Assembly (NCBI GenBank): GCA_902595635.1
Contig: CACJQT010000010.1
Span: 1-51,319 of the forward strand
DNA from: an uncultured Pelagibacteraceae bacterium
GTDB lineage: Bacteria > Pseudomonadota > Alphaproteobacteria > Pelagibacterales > Pelagibacteraceae
Direction of reading: 5' to 3'
Length of the DNA: 51,319 bases
Part shown: one piece after another, positions 1 through 8,863 of the stretch
How the letters are laid out: each line of letters opens with the position of its first letter
How positions within the stretch are numbered: position 1 is the first letter of the stretch
Made by a program: the position numbers and the translations under genes
The notes under the pieces: generated by a model
Seen by the model: the letters and a program-made list of their open reading frames with translations, nothing else
Databases searched by the model: none
What the model was told of the DNA's origin: nothing

Positions 1-89
1 TTAGAATTAGTATTTTCTACAGATTTATCACTTTGACCACAACTTGATAATAAAAGTAAAAAGACGAAATATAATACTATCCTACTCAC
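1..89 (-). CDS. N-terminus of a lipoprotein, probably BamB-like (partial, runs off the window)
   Basis: On the minus strand a GTG codon at 89 opens a frame that runs to the window edge (29 codons). It encodes a hydrophobic leader (SRIVLYFVFLLLL) followed by a lipobox ending LSSC, then a polar linker; this is a typical lipoprotein signal peptide with the lipidated Cys at about residue 18. It overlaps the end of the upstream YfgM-like gene by 8 bp. A YfgM-like protein followed by the outer-membrane assembly lipoprotein BamB is a common proteobacterial order, so BamB is the best guess, but only the signal region is visible and no PQQ-propeller sequence can be checked. Confidence 0.55.
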   Translation of the reverse strand, partial: MSRIVLYFVFLLLLSSCGQSDKSVENTNS

Positions 90-726
90 TGAAACTAGAT
101 CTTAGCCTTTTTTGAGCTTTGGTTTTTATTTTAGAGTTATTATTTTCAAGACTAACTATTTGCTCAAAAAATTCTTTTGATTTTTGCATTTGATTTTTTG
201 ATAAATAATATTCTGCCATAATATAAAGACTGTGTGGTTTCCATATACTATCTGCTTTAATTAAAGGATTAAAAATAGCTAACAATTGATTTTCATCTGA
301 AAAATCTGAATTATATAGGCCTTTTTTAAAGATTGTTAATTCTTTAAACTTTTTATCCAAACCAATATCATTAATTAAAATATCAAAATAGTTGTTAATT
401 TCATCTTTTGAATTTATCAAATCGTTATCTAGCAAAAAATAAAAAGCTAGAGGGGAATATGTTTTGTCTTTAGCATTAATCACCTCTTTAAGATCTGGGA
501 TCACATTATATTTATTATCTGCTTCATGCCTTATTACAGCTAAGTCGTATTTATCAGCTAATTTTTCTCTTTTGCTAGATTGATATTCTTCAAAAGAAAA
601 GTAGCCGATTAAAGCCAAAATAATTAATACTAATATCGAAATTAAAGAATTTTTATTATTTATGAAAAAGTTTTTAATTTTTTCATTACGTGTTTGGGTA
701 TTTATTATTTCAATATCTTCATCCAT
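82..726 (-). CDS. YfgM-like membrane-anchored tetratricopeptide protein
   Basis: This 214-residue protein has a polar N-terminal tail, one membrane segment at about residues 27-44, and a helical periplasmic domain. The C-terminal part contains a TPR-like stretch (AEYYLSKNQMQKSKEFFEQI, about 168-187). This layout matches the YfgM / TPR_21 family, which associates with the Sec translocon and periplasmic chaperones. Its start codon overlaps the aconitase stop by one base (TAATG), so translational coupling is likely. The following gene looks like BamB, consistent with an envelope-assembly role. Family assignment rests on architecture and neighbourhood more than on diagnostic residues. Confidence 0.7.
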   Translation of the reverse strand: MDEDIEIINTQTRNEKIKNFFINNKNSLISILVLIILALIGYFSFEEYQSSKREKLADKYDLAVIRHEADNKYNVIPDLKEVINAKDKTYSPLAFYFLLDNDLINSKDEINNYFDILINDIGLDKKFKELTIFKKGLYNSDFSDENQLLAIFNPLIKADSIWKPHSLYIMAEYYLSKNQMQKSKEFFEQIVSLENNNSKIKTKAQKRLRSSFSE

Positions 727-3395
727 TAAATCATGTTCCTAAGTACATATTGTAAAATTCCACCATTTTTGTAATACTCTAATTCGTTCTTGGTATCTAT
801 TCTACTTAACATTTTAATTCTCTTGATGTCTCCAGAAACATATTTGATTTCAACATCAACTTCATCTCTAGGATCTATACCTTTTTCTAAGTCAATAATA
901 GAAAATAGTTCTGAGCCATCTAATTTTAGATTAGTTCTATTTATTCCATCTTTAAACTGTAATGGTAGTATACCCATTCCTATAAGATTTGATCTATGAA
1001 TTCTCTCAAAACTTTCTGCAAAAACAGCTTTTACACCTAAAAGTTTAGTTCCTTTGGCCGCCCAATCTCTTGAAGAACCAGTTCCATACTCTTTACCACC
1101 AATTACAACTAAATCTGTACCTCTTTTTTTATATTCAACAACCGCATCATAAACTGGCATTACTTTTTCTTCAGGGTACAACTTTGTAAAACCACCTTCA
1201 GTACCAGGAGCCATTTCATTTCTAATTCTTATATTAGCAAAAGTCCCTCTCATCATAACCTCATGATTACCTCTTCTTGCTCCATAGGAATTATAGTCTT
1301 TAGGAAGAATTTGATGTTTCATAAAATATTCTCCAGTCGGACTATCTTTTTGAATTGATCCAGCAGGTGAAATATGATCAGTGGTAATACTATCACCTAA
1401 TATTAATAGTGGTCTTGCATCCTTAATTTTTTTAAATCCTTCTGGTTTATCAGGAAGATTGTCGAAAAATGGAGGTTTTTTTACATATGTTGAATTATCT
1501 TCCCAATTATAAATATTGGTTTCATCTGTTTTAATTTTTTGCCATTGTTCTGGTCCTTGGGAAACATTTGAGTATCTTTTTATAAACATTTCTGCATTTA
1601 ACGAATTTCTCAATGTTTCTTCTATTTCTTTGTTAGATGGCCATATATCTTTTAAAAAAACATCTTTATCATCTTTATCTTTGCCTAACGGATCCTTATA
1701 CAAATCAAATCTCATAGTTCCTGCTATTGCATAAGCAACAACTAATGGTGGAGATGCTAAGTAGTTTGCTTTTATTAGGGGTGAAATTCTTCCTTCAAAG
1801 TTTCTGTTTCCAGATAAAACTGAAACAGCATAAATATTATTATTTTTTATGGAGTCTGATATGTTGTCAGCTAATGGACCTGAATTACCAATACAAGTAG
1901 TGCATCCATAACCAACTAAATTAAATCCTAACTTATCTAAATAAATATTCAGCCCAGCTTTTTCTAAATAATCTGTAACTACTTGAGATCCAGGTGCTAA
2001 AGATGTTTTCACCCAGGGCTTAGTCATTAAACCTTTTTCAATTGCATTTTTTGCAAGTAAACCTGCTCCAATTAGTACACTTGGATTAGAGGTATTAGTA
2101 CAAGAAGTGATTGCAGCAATTAAAACATCACCATCAGTTATTTTAAATTCTTCTTTTTCAACATTATAAATATTTGGTTCTTCTTTTTTAGTAACTTCTG
2201 AAAACACTTTTTTAAAATTTGATGATGCATTAGTTAGCAAAACTTTATCTTGGGGACGTTTTGGTCCTGAAATAGTCGGCACTATAGTTGACATATCTAA
2301 AGATAGAGTGTCTGTAAATTCTACATCTAAACTTGCCCAAAGTCCTTGTTCATGAGCATACTGTTTTACAATTTCAACATTTTGATCATCTCTTCCTGAG
2401 AATTTTAAATATTTTAAAGTCTCGTCATCAATTGGAAAAAAACCACAAGTTGCACCATACTCAGGTGCCATATTTGCTATGGTAGCCCTATCTGCTAAAG
2501 TCAGATTTTTTAGTCCTTCACCATAGAATTCGACAAACTTTCCCACAACTCCTTTGTCTCTTAACATTTTAACTACAGTCAAAACAAGATCAGTTGCTGT
2601 TGTACCTTCTGGCATTTTTGATTTCATTTCAAACCCAATTACTTCAGGTATTAACATCGAAATAGGTTGACCTAACATTCCAGCTTCAGCTTCAATTCCT
2701 CCTACGCCCCATCCCAAAACCGATAGGCCGTTTACCATAGTTGTGTGACTATCTGTTCCAACTAAAGTATCTGGAAATATATATTCTTCACCTTTATATT
2801 TTTCATTCCAAACAACTTTTGAAAGGTATTCCAGATTAACTTGATGACATATTCCAGTTCCCGGTGGAACTATTCTAAAATTATTGAATGCTTGTTGCCC
2901 CCATTTAAGAAAAGAATATCTTTCAGCATTCCGATTAAATTCAATATCAACATTTTCTTTTAATGAATTTTTATTTGCAAATTTATCTACTTGTACAGAG
3001 TGATCAATTACCAAATCAACCGATGATAATGGATTGATAGTGCTTGGATCTTTATTTTTTTCTTTTACAGCCTCTCTCATTGCAGCTAAATCTGCAACCG
3101 CAGGAATTCCAGTATAATCTTGAAGTAAAACTCTCGCAGGCCTATATGCAATTTCTGTATTAGAACTTTTAGATTTTAACCAATCTTTAATAGCTTCAAT
3201 TTGATTTTTATTAACCGTTATATCGTCTTCAAATCTTAACAAATTCTCAAGTAAGACCTTCAATGATTTTGGAAGCTTTGATATACCTGATAAACCATTT
3301 TTCTCAGCCTCTTTCAGTGAGTAAAAATTATAACTTTTGCCGTTAACTGAAATTTTAGTTAACGAATTGAACGAGTTTTTGTCTCCTGGTTTCAT
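726..3395 (-). CDS. acnA: Aconitate hydratase A (AcnA)
   Basis: Aconitase interconverts citrate and isocitrate in the TCA cycle, in the cytoplasm. From the ATG at 3395 the protein has 889 residues, the normal AcnA length. The three [4Fe-4S] ligand cysteines are visible at C432 (TSCTN) and C498/C501 (GYGCTTC). The substrate-binding GTDSHTTM motif lies near 214-221, and the C-terminal swivel domain carries GGKEYGTGSSRDWAAKG. The open frame extends 21 codons further upstream to 3458, but that stretch lies inside the LysE gene and looks unlike any AcnA N-terminus, so I use the inner ATG (MKPGDKNSF). It is followed by the YfgM-like gene in a TAATG overlap. Confidence 0.97.
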   Translation of the reverse strand: MKPGDKNSFNSLTKISVNGKSYNFYSLKEAEKNGLSGISKLPKSLKVLLENLLRFEDDITVNKNQIEAIKDWLKSKSSNTEIAYRPARVLLQDYTGIPAVADLAAMREAVKEKNKDPSTINPLSSVDLVIDHSVQVDKFANKNSLKENVDIEFNRNAERYSFLKWGQQAFNNFRIVPPGTGICHQVNLEYLSKVVWNEKYKGEEYIFPDTLVGTDSHTTMVNGLSVLGWGVGGIEAEAGMLGQPISMLIPEVIGFEMKSKMPEGTTATDLVLTVVKMLRDKGVVGKFVEFYGEGLKNLTLADRATIANMAPEYGATCGFFPIDDETLKYLKFSGRDDQNVEIVKQYAHEQGLWASLDVEFTDTLSLDMSTIVPTISGPKRPQDKVLLTNASSNFKKVFSEVTKKEEPNIYNVEKEEFKITDGDVLIAAITSCTNTSNPSVLIGAGLLAKNAIEKGLMTKPWVKTSLAPGSQVVTDYLEKAGLNIYLDKLGFNLVGYGCTTCIGNSGPLADNISDSIKNNNIYAVSVLSGNRNFEGRISPLIKANYLASPPLVVAYAIAGTMRFDLYKDPLGKDKDDKDVFLKDIWPSNKEIEETLRNSLNAEMFIKRYSNVSQGPEQWQKIKTDETNIYNWEDNSTYVKKPPFFDNLPDKPEGFKKIKDARPLLILGDSITTDHISPAGSIQKDSPTGEYFMKHQILPKDYNSYGARRGNHEVMMRGTFANIRIRNEMAPGTEGGFTKLYPEEKVMPVYDAVVEYKKRGTDLVVIGGKEYGTGSSRDWAAKGTKLLGVKAVFAESFERIHRSNLIGMGILPLQFKDGINRTNLKLDGSELFSIIDLEKGIDPRDEVDVEIKYVSGDIKRIKMLSRIDTKNELEYYKNGGILQYVLRNMI

Positions 3396-3397
3396 AT

Positions 3398-3988
3398 TTA
3401 ATAATAAAATGTAGCTATGCAGCCTAATAAAAGCGCTGACATAACATAATTGAACCATTTAATAAATTTCTCATTTGTCGCGAATTTTCTCATAAATTTA
3501 CCAATTAAAGTCCAGAATAAGATACTAAATATAGCAAAGAAAAAGGCAGAAGTTAGGAGCCAGAAAGAATAAGTAAAAAAGTTATCTCCAGATTCGATAT
3601 AAGTTGATACTGCAATAATAGCAACGATTACTCCTTTAGGATTTAAGAATTGAAAAAGAAATGTTTCTATAAATTTAACAGGTTCTAATTTTTCTTTTTG
3701 ATTTGATGATTTAGAAAATGAAATTCTGTAAGCCAAATAAACTAAAAATGCAGACCCTGTAAAAACTAAAATCTTTTGAATTATTGGATATAATTTAAAA
3801 ATATTAATTAGCCCAAAATTGACTAAAGATAGCATTGAGGTAAAACCAAATATAACACCTAACATTAGAGGTATAGTTTTTTTTACTCCATGATTAAACC
3901 CTGAATGAGATGCAACAATATTATTTGGTCCAGGTGAGCAACTGGTAACAAAAAAAAATAAACTTAATGATAATAGTTCTGGATGCAT
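3398..3988 (-). CDS. LysE/RhtB family amino-acid exporter
   Basis: This 196-residue, very hydrophobic protein has about six membrane segments. It carries the family signature near the N-terminus (SPGPNNIVASHSGFNHG, about 18-34) and the central FLNPKGVI motif (about 113-120). LysE/RhtB proteins export amino acids such as lysine, homoserine or threonine across the inner membrane; the substrate cannot be read from sequence. It starts directly after the csaA stop codon and ends 2 bases before the acnA ATG, so csaA, lysE, acnA and the YfgM-like gene probably form one transcript. Confidence 0.9.
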   Translation of the reverse strand: MHPELLSLSLFFFVTSCSPGPNNIVASHSGFNHGVKKTIPLMLGVIFGFTSMLSLVNFGLINIFKLYPIIQKILVFTGSAFLVYLAYRISFSKSSNQKEKLEPVKFIETFLFQFLNPKGVIVAIIAVSTYIESGDNFFTYSFWLLTSAFFFAIFSILFWTLIGKFMRKFATNEKFIKWFNYVMSALLLGCIATFYY

Positions 3989-4330
3989 TTAAGCAATTGG
4001 TAATCCATTCTCTGCTTCTTGAGATGGATGAACTAAAGTTACTCTACCTTCTGCATCTATAGCTCCAAGAATTAATACTTGTGATACAACTCCTGCAATA
4101 TTTTTTTCTGCAAAATTACAAACACCAATTACTTGTTTTCCTTTAAGATTCTCTTCATTGTAATAATGAGTAATTTGAGCTGACGATTGTTTTATCCCTA
4201 TCTTTTCTCCAAAATCAACTTCTACAACTAATGAAGGTTTTCTTGCTTTTTCATTTTTTCTTACAGAAATAATTGTTCCCAATCTAATATCGACTTTATC
4301 AAAGTCTTCATACGTAATTTGTTCTTTCAT
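3989..4330 (-). CDS. csaA: CsaA-type tRNA-binding-domain chaperone
   Basis: The 113-residue protein is a single OB-fold tRNA-binding domain. The N-terminal DFDKVDIRLGTI and C-terminal LVHPSQEAENGLPIA stretches are hallmarks of CsaA, which binds unfolded or Sec-exported proteins and tRNA in the cytoplasm as a dimer. Length is typical (about 110). It is the first gene of a minus-strand run with lysE and acnA, and diverges from argE with only 25 bp between the start codons. Confidence 0.9.
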   Translation of the reverse strand: MKEQITYEDFDKVDIRLGTIISVRKNEKARKPSLVVEVDFGEKIGIKQSSAQITHYYNEENLKGKQVIGVCNFAEKNIAGVVSQVLILGAIDAEGRVTLVHPSQEAENGLPIA

Positions 4331-4346
4331 AAATTTAATATATAAT
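4319..4346 (+). promoter_or_regulatory. Candidate promoter of the argE-like gene, giving a near-leaderless mRNA
   Basis: A perfect TATAAT lies at 4341-4346, with a weak -35 (TTGTTC, 4319-4324) 16 bp upstream inside the csaA coding region. Transcription would begin about 7 bases later, near 4353, and the ATG is at 4356. The transcript would therefore have essentially no 5' leader and no Shine-Dalgarno site. The -10 box is clear by eye; the start point is inferred. Confidence 0.45.
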
Positions 4347-4355
4347 GATTTGTAA

Positions 4356-5543
4356 ATGAGTACAGAAAATAATCCTGATAAAATTTATAATAATTCGATA
4401 CGAATATTGACAGATTTGATTGCTTTCAAAACTATTTCTGGAAACGACAATAATGGTCTCATTAATTATTGTGATGATATTTTAAAAAATTTAGGAGCAA
4501 CTTCATTTAGAATTTTTGATGGTGATAAAAAAAGAGTTAATCTTTTTGCTTCTTTAAAATCTAAAAAAGGAAATGGTAAAAAACCTATTATCCTTTCAGG
4601 TCATACAGATGTAGTCCCGGTTTCAAAAGGCTGGTCTACTGATCCATTTATTGCAACTATAAAAAATGACAAATTATTTGGGAGAGGTTCTTGTGATATG
4701 AAAGGTTTTATTGCATGTGCTTTAGCATATGCTCCTGTATTTAAAGAAAATAATTTAGATAGAGACATTCACTTTTCATTTACATTCGATGAAGAAACTG
4801 CATGCATCGGCGCACCATTATTAATAAAAGAATTAAAAAAAAGAGATATTAAAGATGGAATTTGTATTATTGGTGAACCAACCAATATGAAAATCATTGA
4901 TGCCCATAAAGGTATGAATGAATATACAGTTCACTTTGGAGGTTTAGCTGGTCATAGTTCTAAACCAAGCCAAGGTGTTAATGCAGTTGAATATGCATCG
5001 AGGTATGTAAACAAATTACTAGAAATTAGATCAAAACTAAAAGATAGAGCTCCTGAGGATTGTATATTTAATCCACCATATTCTACATTATCAGTTGGTG
5101 GAGTTTCAGGTGGTATAGCTCATAATGTTATCGCTGATAAATGTAAAGTTGAATGGGAAACTAGACCAGTGGTAAAAGAAGACGGAGATTTTGTAAATCA
5201 AATTATAGACGATTATGTTGATAAAGAACTATTGCCAGAAATGAAAAAAGTTTTTTCAGATGCTTATATTAAAAAAGAAATTATAGGCGAAGTAGTTGGA
5301 TTTAATAGATTGAACGATTCCGAAGCTTGTGAATTTGTTTCTAGTATAACTGGTGACAATTCAAGAGAAGCTGTTTCATTTGGAACAGAGGCGGGACTCT
5401 TTCAAGAAGTTGGTATTAGCACTGTAGTTTGTGGGCCCGGTTCGATTGAGCAGGCTCATAAAATTGATGAATATATAGAACTTAGTGAATTAAAGAAATG
5501 TCTAGACTTTTTAAAAGGTGTAAAAGATAAATCTATAAATTAA
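4356..5543 (+). CDS. argE: M20 family deacetylase, ArgE (acetylornithine deacetylase) type
   Basis: This 395-residue metallo-deacetylase of the M20/ArgE family would hydrolyse N2-acetylornithine to ornithine and acetate, or a related N-acyl amino acid. Visible metal and catalytic residues are H83 (SGHTDVVP), D114 (GSCDMKG), the E146-E147 pair (DEETACIGA) and a late His (EQAHKIDEY). Length and spacing match E. coli ArgE. It stands alone on the plus strand and overlaps the convergent aldehyde dehydrogenase by 4 bp. N-acetyl-diaminobutyrate would be an alternative substrate, of interest because ectoine-type genes lie 25 kb away, but nothing in the sequence decides this. Confidence 0.85.
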   Translation: MSTENNPDKIYNNSIRILTDLIAFKTISGNDNNGLINYCDDILKNLGATSFRIFDGDKKRVNLFASLKSKKGNGKKPIILSGHTDVVPVSKGWSTDPFIATIKNDKLFGRGSCDMKGFIACALAYAPVFKENNLDRDIHFSFTFDEETACIGAPLLIKELKKRDIKDGICIIGEPTNMKIIDAHKGMNEYTVHFGGLAGHSSKPSQGVNAVEYASRYVNKLLEIRSKLKDRAPEDCIFNPPYSTLSVGGVSGGIAHNVIADKCKVEWETRPVVKEDGDFVNQIIDDYVDKELLPEMKKVFSDAYIKKEIIGEVVGFNRLNDSEACEFVSSITGDNSREAVSFGTEAGLFQEVGISTVVCGPGSIEQAHKIDEYIELSELKKCLDFLKGVKDKSIN

Positions 5544-6973
5544 TTCCAACCACCTACAGATTTAACTTCTAGAAATTCAAGCAATCCTTCTTTACCTGCT
5601 TCCCTTCCAATTCCAGAATGTTTGAAACCTCCAAAAGGTGCATCAACTGCAATACCAGCACCATTTACATCAACCATTCCAGATCTAAGTTTTCTGGCAA
5701 CTCTTTGTACCTTTTCCTTATCTTGAGTTTGAATATAGTTTGTTAATCCATAATCAGTATCATTTGCAATTTTAATTGCCTCTTCTTCAGTTTCAAATGG
5801 AATAACAGATAAAACAGGACCAAATATTTCTGTTCTTGCAATTTCCATTTCATTTTTTACATCTGCAAAAACTGTCGGTTTTACATAATAACCATCATTT
5901 AATCCGTTTGGTTTTCCAACTCCACCTGCAACTAATTTTGCTCCTTCATCTATTCCTTTTTGAATTAAACCTTGAATTTTATTGAATTGAGTTTCAGAAA
6001 TTACAGGACCAATATGCTCTCCATTTTTATTTGGATCATCTACTTTAAATTCATTTGCGTATTTTCTCAGTCTTTCTATTGCTTCATTATATATTGATTT
6101 CTCAACAAGCATTCTTGTAGGGGCATTACATGATTGTCCTGAATTTCTAAAACATCTAAATGCACCTCTCTCAATTGCTTCAGCATCAGCATCTTCAAAT
6201 ATAATATTTGCACCTTTTCCTCCTAGCTCCAAACTTACTCTTTTAAAGTCCTTTGCAGCATTTTGAGAAATTAATGCCCCTGCTCTTGTAGAGCCGGTGA
6301 ATGAAATCATATTTACATCTGGATGACTTGTTAATGCATCTCCAGTTGTTTCCCCATCTCCATTAACTAAATTAAAAACACCTTTCGGAAATTTTGCTTC
6401 ATCTATTAACTCAGCTATGATCATTGCCGATAAAGGTGCTAATTCTGAAGGTTTTAAAATCATAGTACAACCAGAGGCCAATGCAGGAATGACTTTTAAA
6501 GTAACTTGATTTATTGGCCAGTTCCACGGTGTTATTAATGCACACACACCTTTAGGCTCGTATATTATTCTTTGATTTTTTGCATGATCTCCCAAAGGTT
6601 TTTCGAATTCAAATTCTTTTAGATAACGAATAAATGATTTTGTATGACTCGCACCAGTTCCTGTTTGTAATTTTGACGCAAAGTCTTTTGGCGCTCCCAT
6701 CTCTTGAATAATTGCATCTGTAATATCATTCCATCTTTTTTTATATAATGAATAAAATACTTCTAATAATGACAATCTTTCATCTTTAGAGGTAAATCCC
6801 CAAGTTTTAAAAGCTTCTTTAGCTGCTAAAACTGCATCATTAATATCCTCCTTACTGCCTAAAGAAATTACTGCACAATTTTTTTCTGTTGCTGGATTTA
6901 TGACCTCAATATCTTTTGGGTTTTTTGGGGGAACCCATGAACCATTAATATAAAAATTTCTCTTTTCAATCAT
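5540..6973 (-). CDS. NAD(P)-dependent aldehyde dehydrogenase (paralogue 1)
   Basis: This 477-residue ALDH superfamily enzyme oxidises an aldehyde to its acid. Catalytic residues are visible: N151 in the PWNWP motif, E249 in LELGGKG, C282 in SGQSC, and the cofactor motif FTGSTRAG near 225-232. It sits 20 bp downstream of the agmatinase-family gene and is probably co-transcribed with it. That would suit oxidation of 4-guanidinobutyraldehyde or an aminoaldehyde, though the substrate is inference. A second ALDH of identical length at 31388-32821 is clearly paralogous: the N-termini align without gaps, and NSGQSC followed by N or D then APTRMLVEKSIY is shared. Confidence 0.93.
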   Translation of the reverse strand: MIEKRNFYINGSWVPPKNPKDIEVINPATEKNCAVISLGSKEDINDAVLAAKEAFKTWGFTSKDERLSLLEVFYSLYKKRWNDITDAIIQEMGAPKDFASKLQTGTGASHTKSFIRYLKEFEFEKPLGDHAKNQRIIYEPKGVCALITPWNWPINQVTLKVIPALASGCTMILKPSELAPLSAMIIAELIDEAKFPKGVFNLVNGDGETTGDALTSHPDVNMISFTGSTRAGALISQNAAKDFKRVSLELGGKGANIIFEDADAEAIERGAFRCFRNSGQSCNAPTRMLVEKSIYNEAIERLRKYANEFKVDDPNKNGEHIGPVISETQFNKIQGLIQKGIDEGAKLVAGGVGKPNGLNDGYYVKPTVFADVKNEMEIARTEIFGPVLSVIPFETEEEAIKIANDTDYGLTNYIQTQDKEKVQRVARKLRSGMVDVNGAGIAVDAPFGGFKHSGIGREAGKEGLLEFLEVKSVGGWN

Positions 6974-6993
6974 GCGCGCAAATTATCCTTTCT

Positions 6994-7947
6994 TCATGAT
7001 TTTGCAAATAAATTAGTTAATTCATAAACAATTGTTGCTGCAGCTAGAGAGGTTACTTCTGCATGGTCATATGCAGGCGCAACTTCAACTACATCTGCAG
7101 AAATCAAATTTAAACCTGATAAACCCCTGAGGACGTTTACAATTTCTCTTGTGGTCATTCCTGCAATTTCAGGTGTTCCTGTGCCTGGTGCAAATGCTGG
7201 ATCTAATACATCAATATCAATGGACAAATATAATGCATTATCACCTACTCTATTTTTTATTCTATCAACAATTTTACCAATTCCCTCTGTTTGAAATTCA
7301 TCGCAATGAATAATTTTAAATCCAAAGCTTTCATCATTTTTTATATCATCTCTGCTATAAAGTGGACCTCTTATACCTACATGCATAGAGGCGTCATCTA
7401 AAAATAAATTTTCCTCACGAGCTCTTCTAAATGGAGTACCATGCGTATATGGTGCTCCAAAGTAGGTATCCCAGGTATCTAAATGGGCATCAAAATGAAC
7501 AAGTGATACAGGCCCATTATTCTTTTTATTGGCTGCTCTAAGTAAAGGCACAGCAATTGTGTGATCTCCTCCAAGGCTTATTATTCCTCCAACTTTATTT
7601 AATAAATCGGTTGCTCCTACTTCAATTTGTTTGATGGCTTCATCAATATTAAATGGATTACAAGTAATGTCACCTGCATCTGCAACTTGTTGTACTTTGA
7701 ATGGTTCTACATCATAATTAGGATGATAATTAGTCCTTAAATGTCTAGATGCTTGTCTAATACTTTGTGGGCCAAATCTTGCACCTGGTCTGTAACTTGT
7801 TCCTGAATCAAATGGAACTCCAACAATAGCAACATCACAACTTTCTACATCTCTTAGCTCAGGTAATCTTGCAAATGTAGAAGGGCCCGCATATCTTGGC
7901 ACTTCTGTGCCACTAACAGGCTGTATAGGTTTTTTAGACTTTGTCAT
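6994..7947 (-). CDS. Agmatinase / guanidino-acid ureohydrolase
   Basis: This 317-residue arginase-superfamily enzyme releases urea from a guanidino compound. The binuclear Mn ligands are visible at H129 (GGDHT), D153/H155/D157 (FDAHLD) and D244/D246 (SIDIDVLDP). TSYRPGARFGP (50-60) and YTHGTPFRRA (167-176) are typical of the agmatinase branch rather than arginase. Agmatinase (SpeB), guanidinobutyrase and guanidinopropionase cannot be separated by eye; the downstream aldehyde dehydrogenase makes a guanidinobutyrate route possible. The start codon overlaps the stop of a 44-codon upstream ORF (ATGA). Confidence 0.9.
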   Translation of the reverse strand: MTKSKKPIQPVSGTEVPRYAGPSTFARLPELRDVESCDVAIVGVPFDSGTSYRPGARFGPQSIRQASRHLRTNYHPNYDVEPFKVQQVADAGDITCNPFNIDEAIKQIEVGATDLLNKVGGIISLGGDHTIAVPLLRAANKKNNGPVSLVHFDAHLDTWDTYFGAPYTHGTPFRRAREENLFLDDASMHVGIRGPLYSRDDIKNDESFGFKIIHCDEFQTEGIGKIVDRIKNRVGDNALYLSIDIDVLDPAFAPGTGTPEIAGMTTREIVNVLRGLSGLNLISADVVEVAPAYDHAEVTSLAAATIVYELTNLFAKS

Positions 7948-8078
7948 TTTAGCAATAAGAATATTATTAGAATGATCCAGAAAAAAGGATAATAGAAATA
8001 TATGTATTTTTTTGCAAACATCTTAGGCACTGACTCATGATCTCTATTAATATTTTTTTTTCTTTTTCTTTTATTCAT
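7944..8078 (-). CDS. Small membrane peptide, 44 residues, coupled to the ureohydrolase
   Basis: I translated this frame by hand. It begins MNKRKRKKNINRDHES and ends with one hydrophobic segment (YYPFFWIILIIFLLL) and a final Lys. The strongly basic head and tail-like membrane segment fit a small single-pass inner-membrane protein with its N-terminus inside. Its TGA stop overlaps the ATG of the ureohydrolase in an ATGA arrangement, the typical signature of translational coupling, and it fills most of the otherwise empty 184-base gap. I do not recognise the family. In AT-rich DNA a 44-codon frame with hydrophobic codons can arise by chance, so conservation would have to decide. Confidence 0.5.
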   Translation of the reverse strand: MNKRKRKKNINRDHESVPKMFAKKYIYFYYPFFWIILIIFLLLK

Positions 8079-8131
8079 TAAATAAATCCTATCACATTCA
8101 TATTATATCTAATATCATCAAAATTATTAAA

Positions 8132-8863
8132 ATGAGATATATTATATTAATATTTATATTATTTTTTAACTTTTCTTATGTAAATGCAGATGCAATATAT
8201 AATTTAATTAGAATCCCAAATTTAGAAGTTCATAAAGTTGATGATGTTAATGGTATCAAATATTTGGTATCGAAAAGAGGTTTTGTAATTGGTGATACAA
8301 ATAATATTAAGTGTAACGGCATAAATAACAGTGATTTGGATCGTGAATTTAATACAATTCAAAATAATCTAAGAGATTATAACTCAAATTTCTTAAGGAA
8401 AATAAATTTGAAATTTGTGGTTCTTTGCAAAAACTTAGAAATTTCAGGCATTAATACAGGAGGTATACCAGATAATAAATTCAGGACTTTAATTTTAGAC
8501 TTAACATTTAACCGAAATTATTTTGAAAGAATGATCCATCATGAAATATTTCATATGATTGATAACAGTTTTCCTGAGCTTTTTAAAAAAAATAAGTGGA
8601 GCAAACTTAATAATAAAGATTTTTCTTACGCATCATGTTCTACATGTACTGATTTATTAGGTTTAGATTTAGAAATTACGAAAGGCTTTTTAACAGAATA
8701 TTCAATGAGTACAGCTGAAGAAGATATGGCTGAAATTTATTCATTATTAAAAACAAACTTTAAAGAAATAGATTTATTAATTAAAAAAGATAATATTTTA
8801 ACTAAGAAGAAAAATTTCTTAATTAATGGTCTTAAAGAAATAGATGAAAAGTTTATTTTTTGA
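8132..8863 (+). CDS. Exported putative zinc metalloprotease
   Basis: The 243-residue protein starts with a signal peptide (about residues 1-19, cleavage after VNA). It carries an HEXXH zinc motif at 137-141 (HEIFH) and a downstream acidic segment (TAEEDMAEIYSLL, about 194-206) that could provide the third zinc ligand. A Cys pair (CSTC) lies at about 169-172 between them. I do not recognise a specific family; it resembles zincin-type exported peptidases in arrangement only. Its TGA stop is followed immediately by the ATG of a membrane-anchored cyclophilin, so the two are probably made together and act in the periplasm. Confidence 0.6.
   Translation: MRYIILIFILFFNFSYVNADAIYNLIRIPNLEVHKVDDVNGIKYLVSKRGFVIGDTNNIKCNGINNSDLDREFNTIQNNLRDYNSNFLRKINLKFVVLCKNLEISGINTGGIPDNKFRTLILDLTFNRNYFERMIHHEIFHMIDNSFPELFKKNKWSKLNNKDFSYASCSTCTDLLGLDLEITKGFLTEYSMSTAEEDMAEIYSLLKTNFKEIDLLIKKDNILTKKKNFLINGLKEIDEKFIF

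Noticed and set aside
790..1734. Open frames of 60-120 codons antisense to or overlapping large genes (here inside acnA; similar ones elsewhere)
   Set aside because: They are shadows of clearly conserved genes, have biased low-complexity composition, and show no start signals.
3396..3458. 21-codon N-terminal extension of aconitase
   Set aside because: It lies inside the LysE gene and has no resemblance to AcnA N-termini; the ATG at 3395 gives the standard length.
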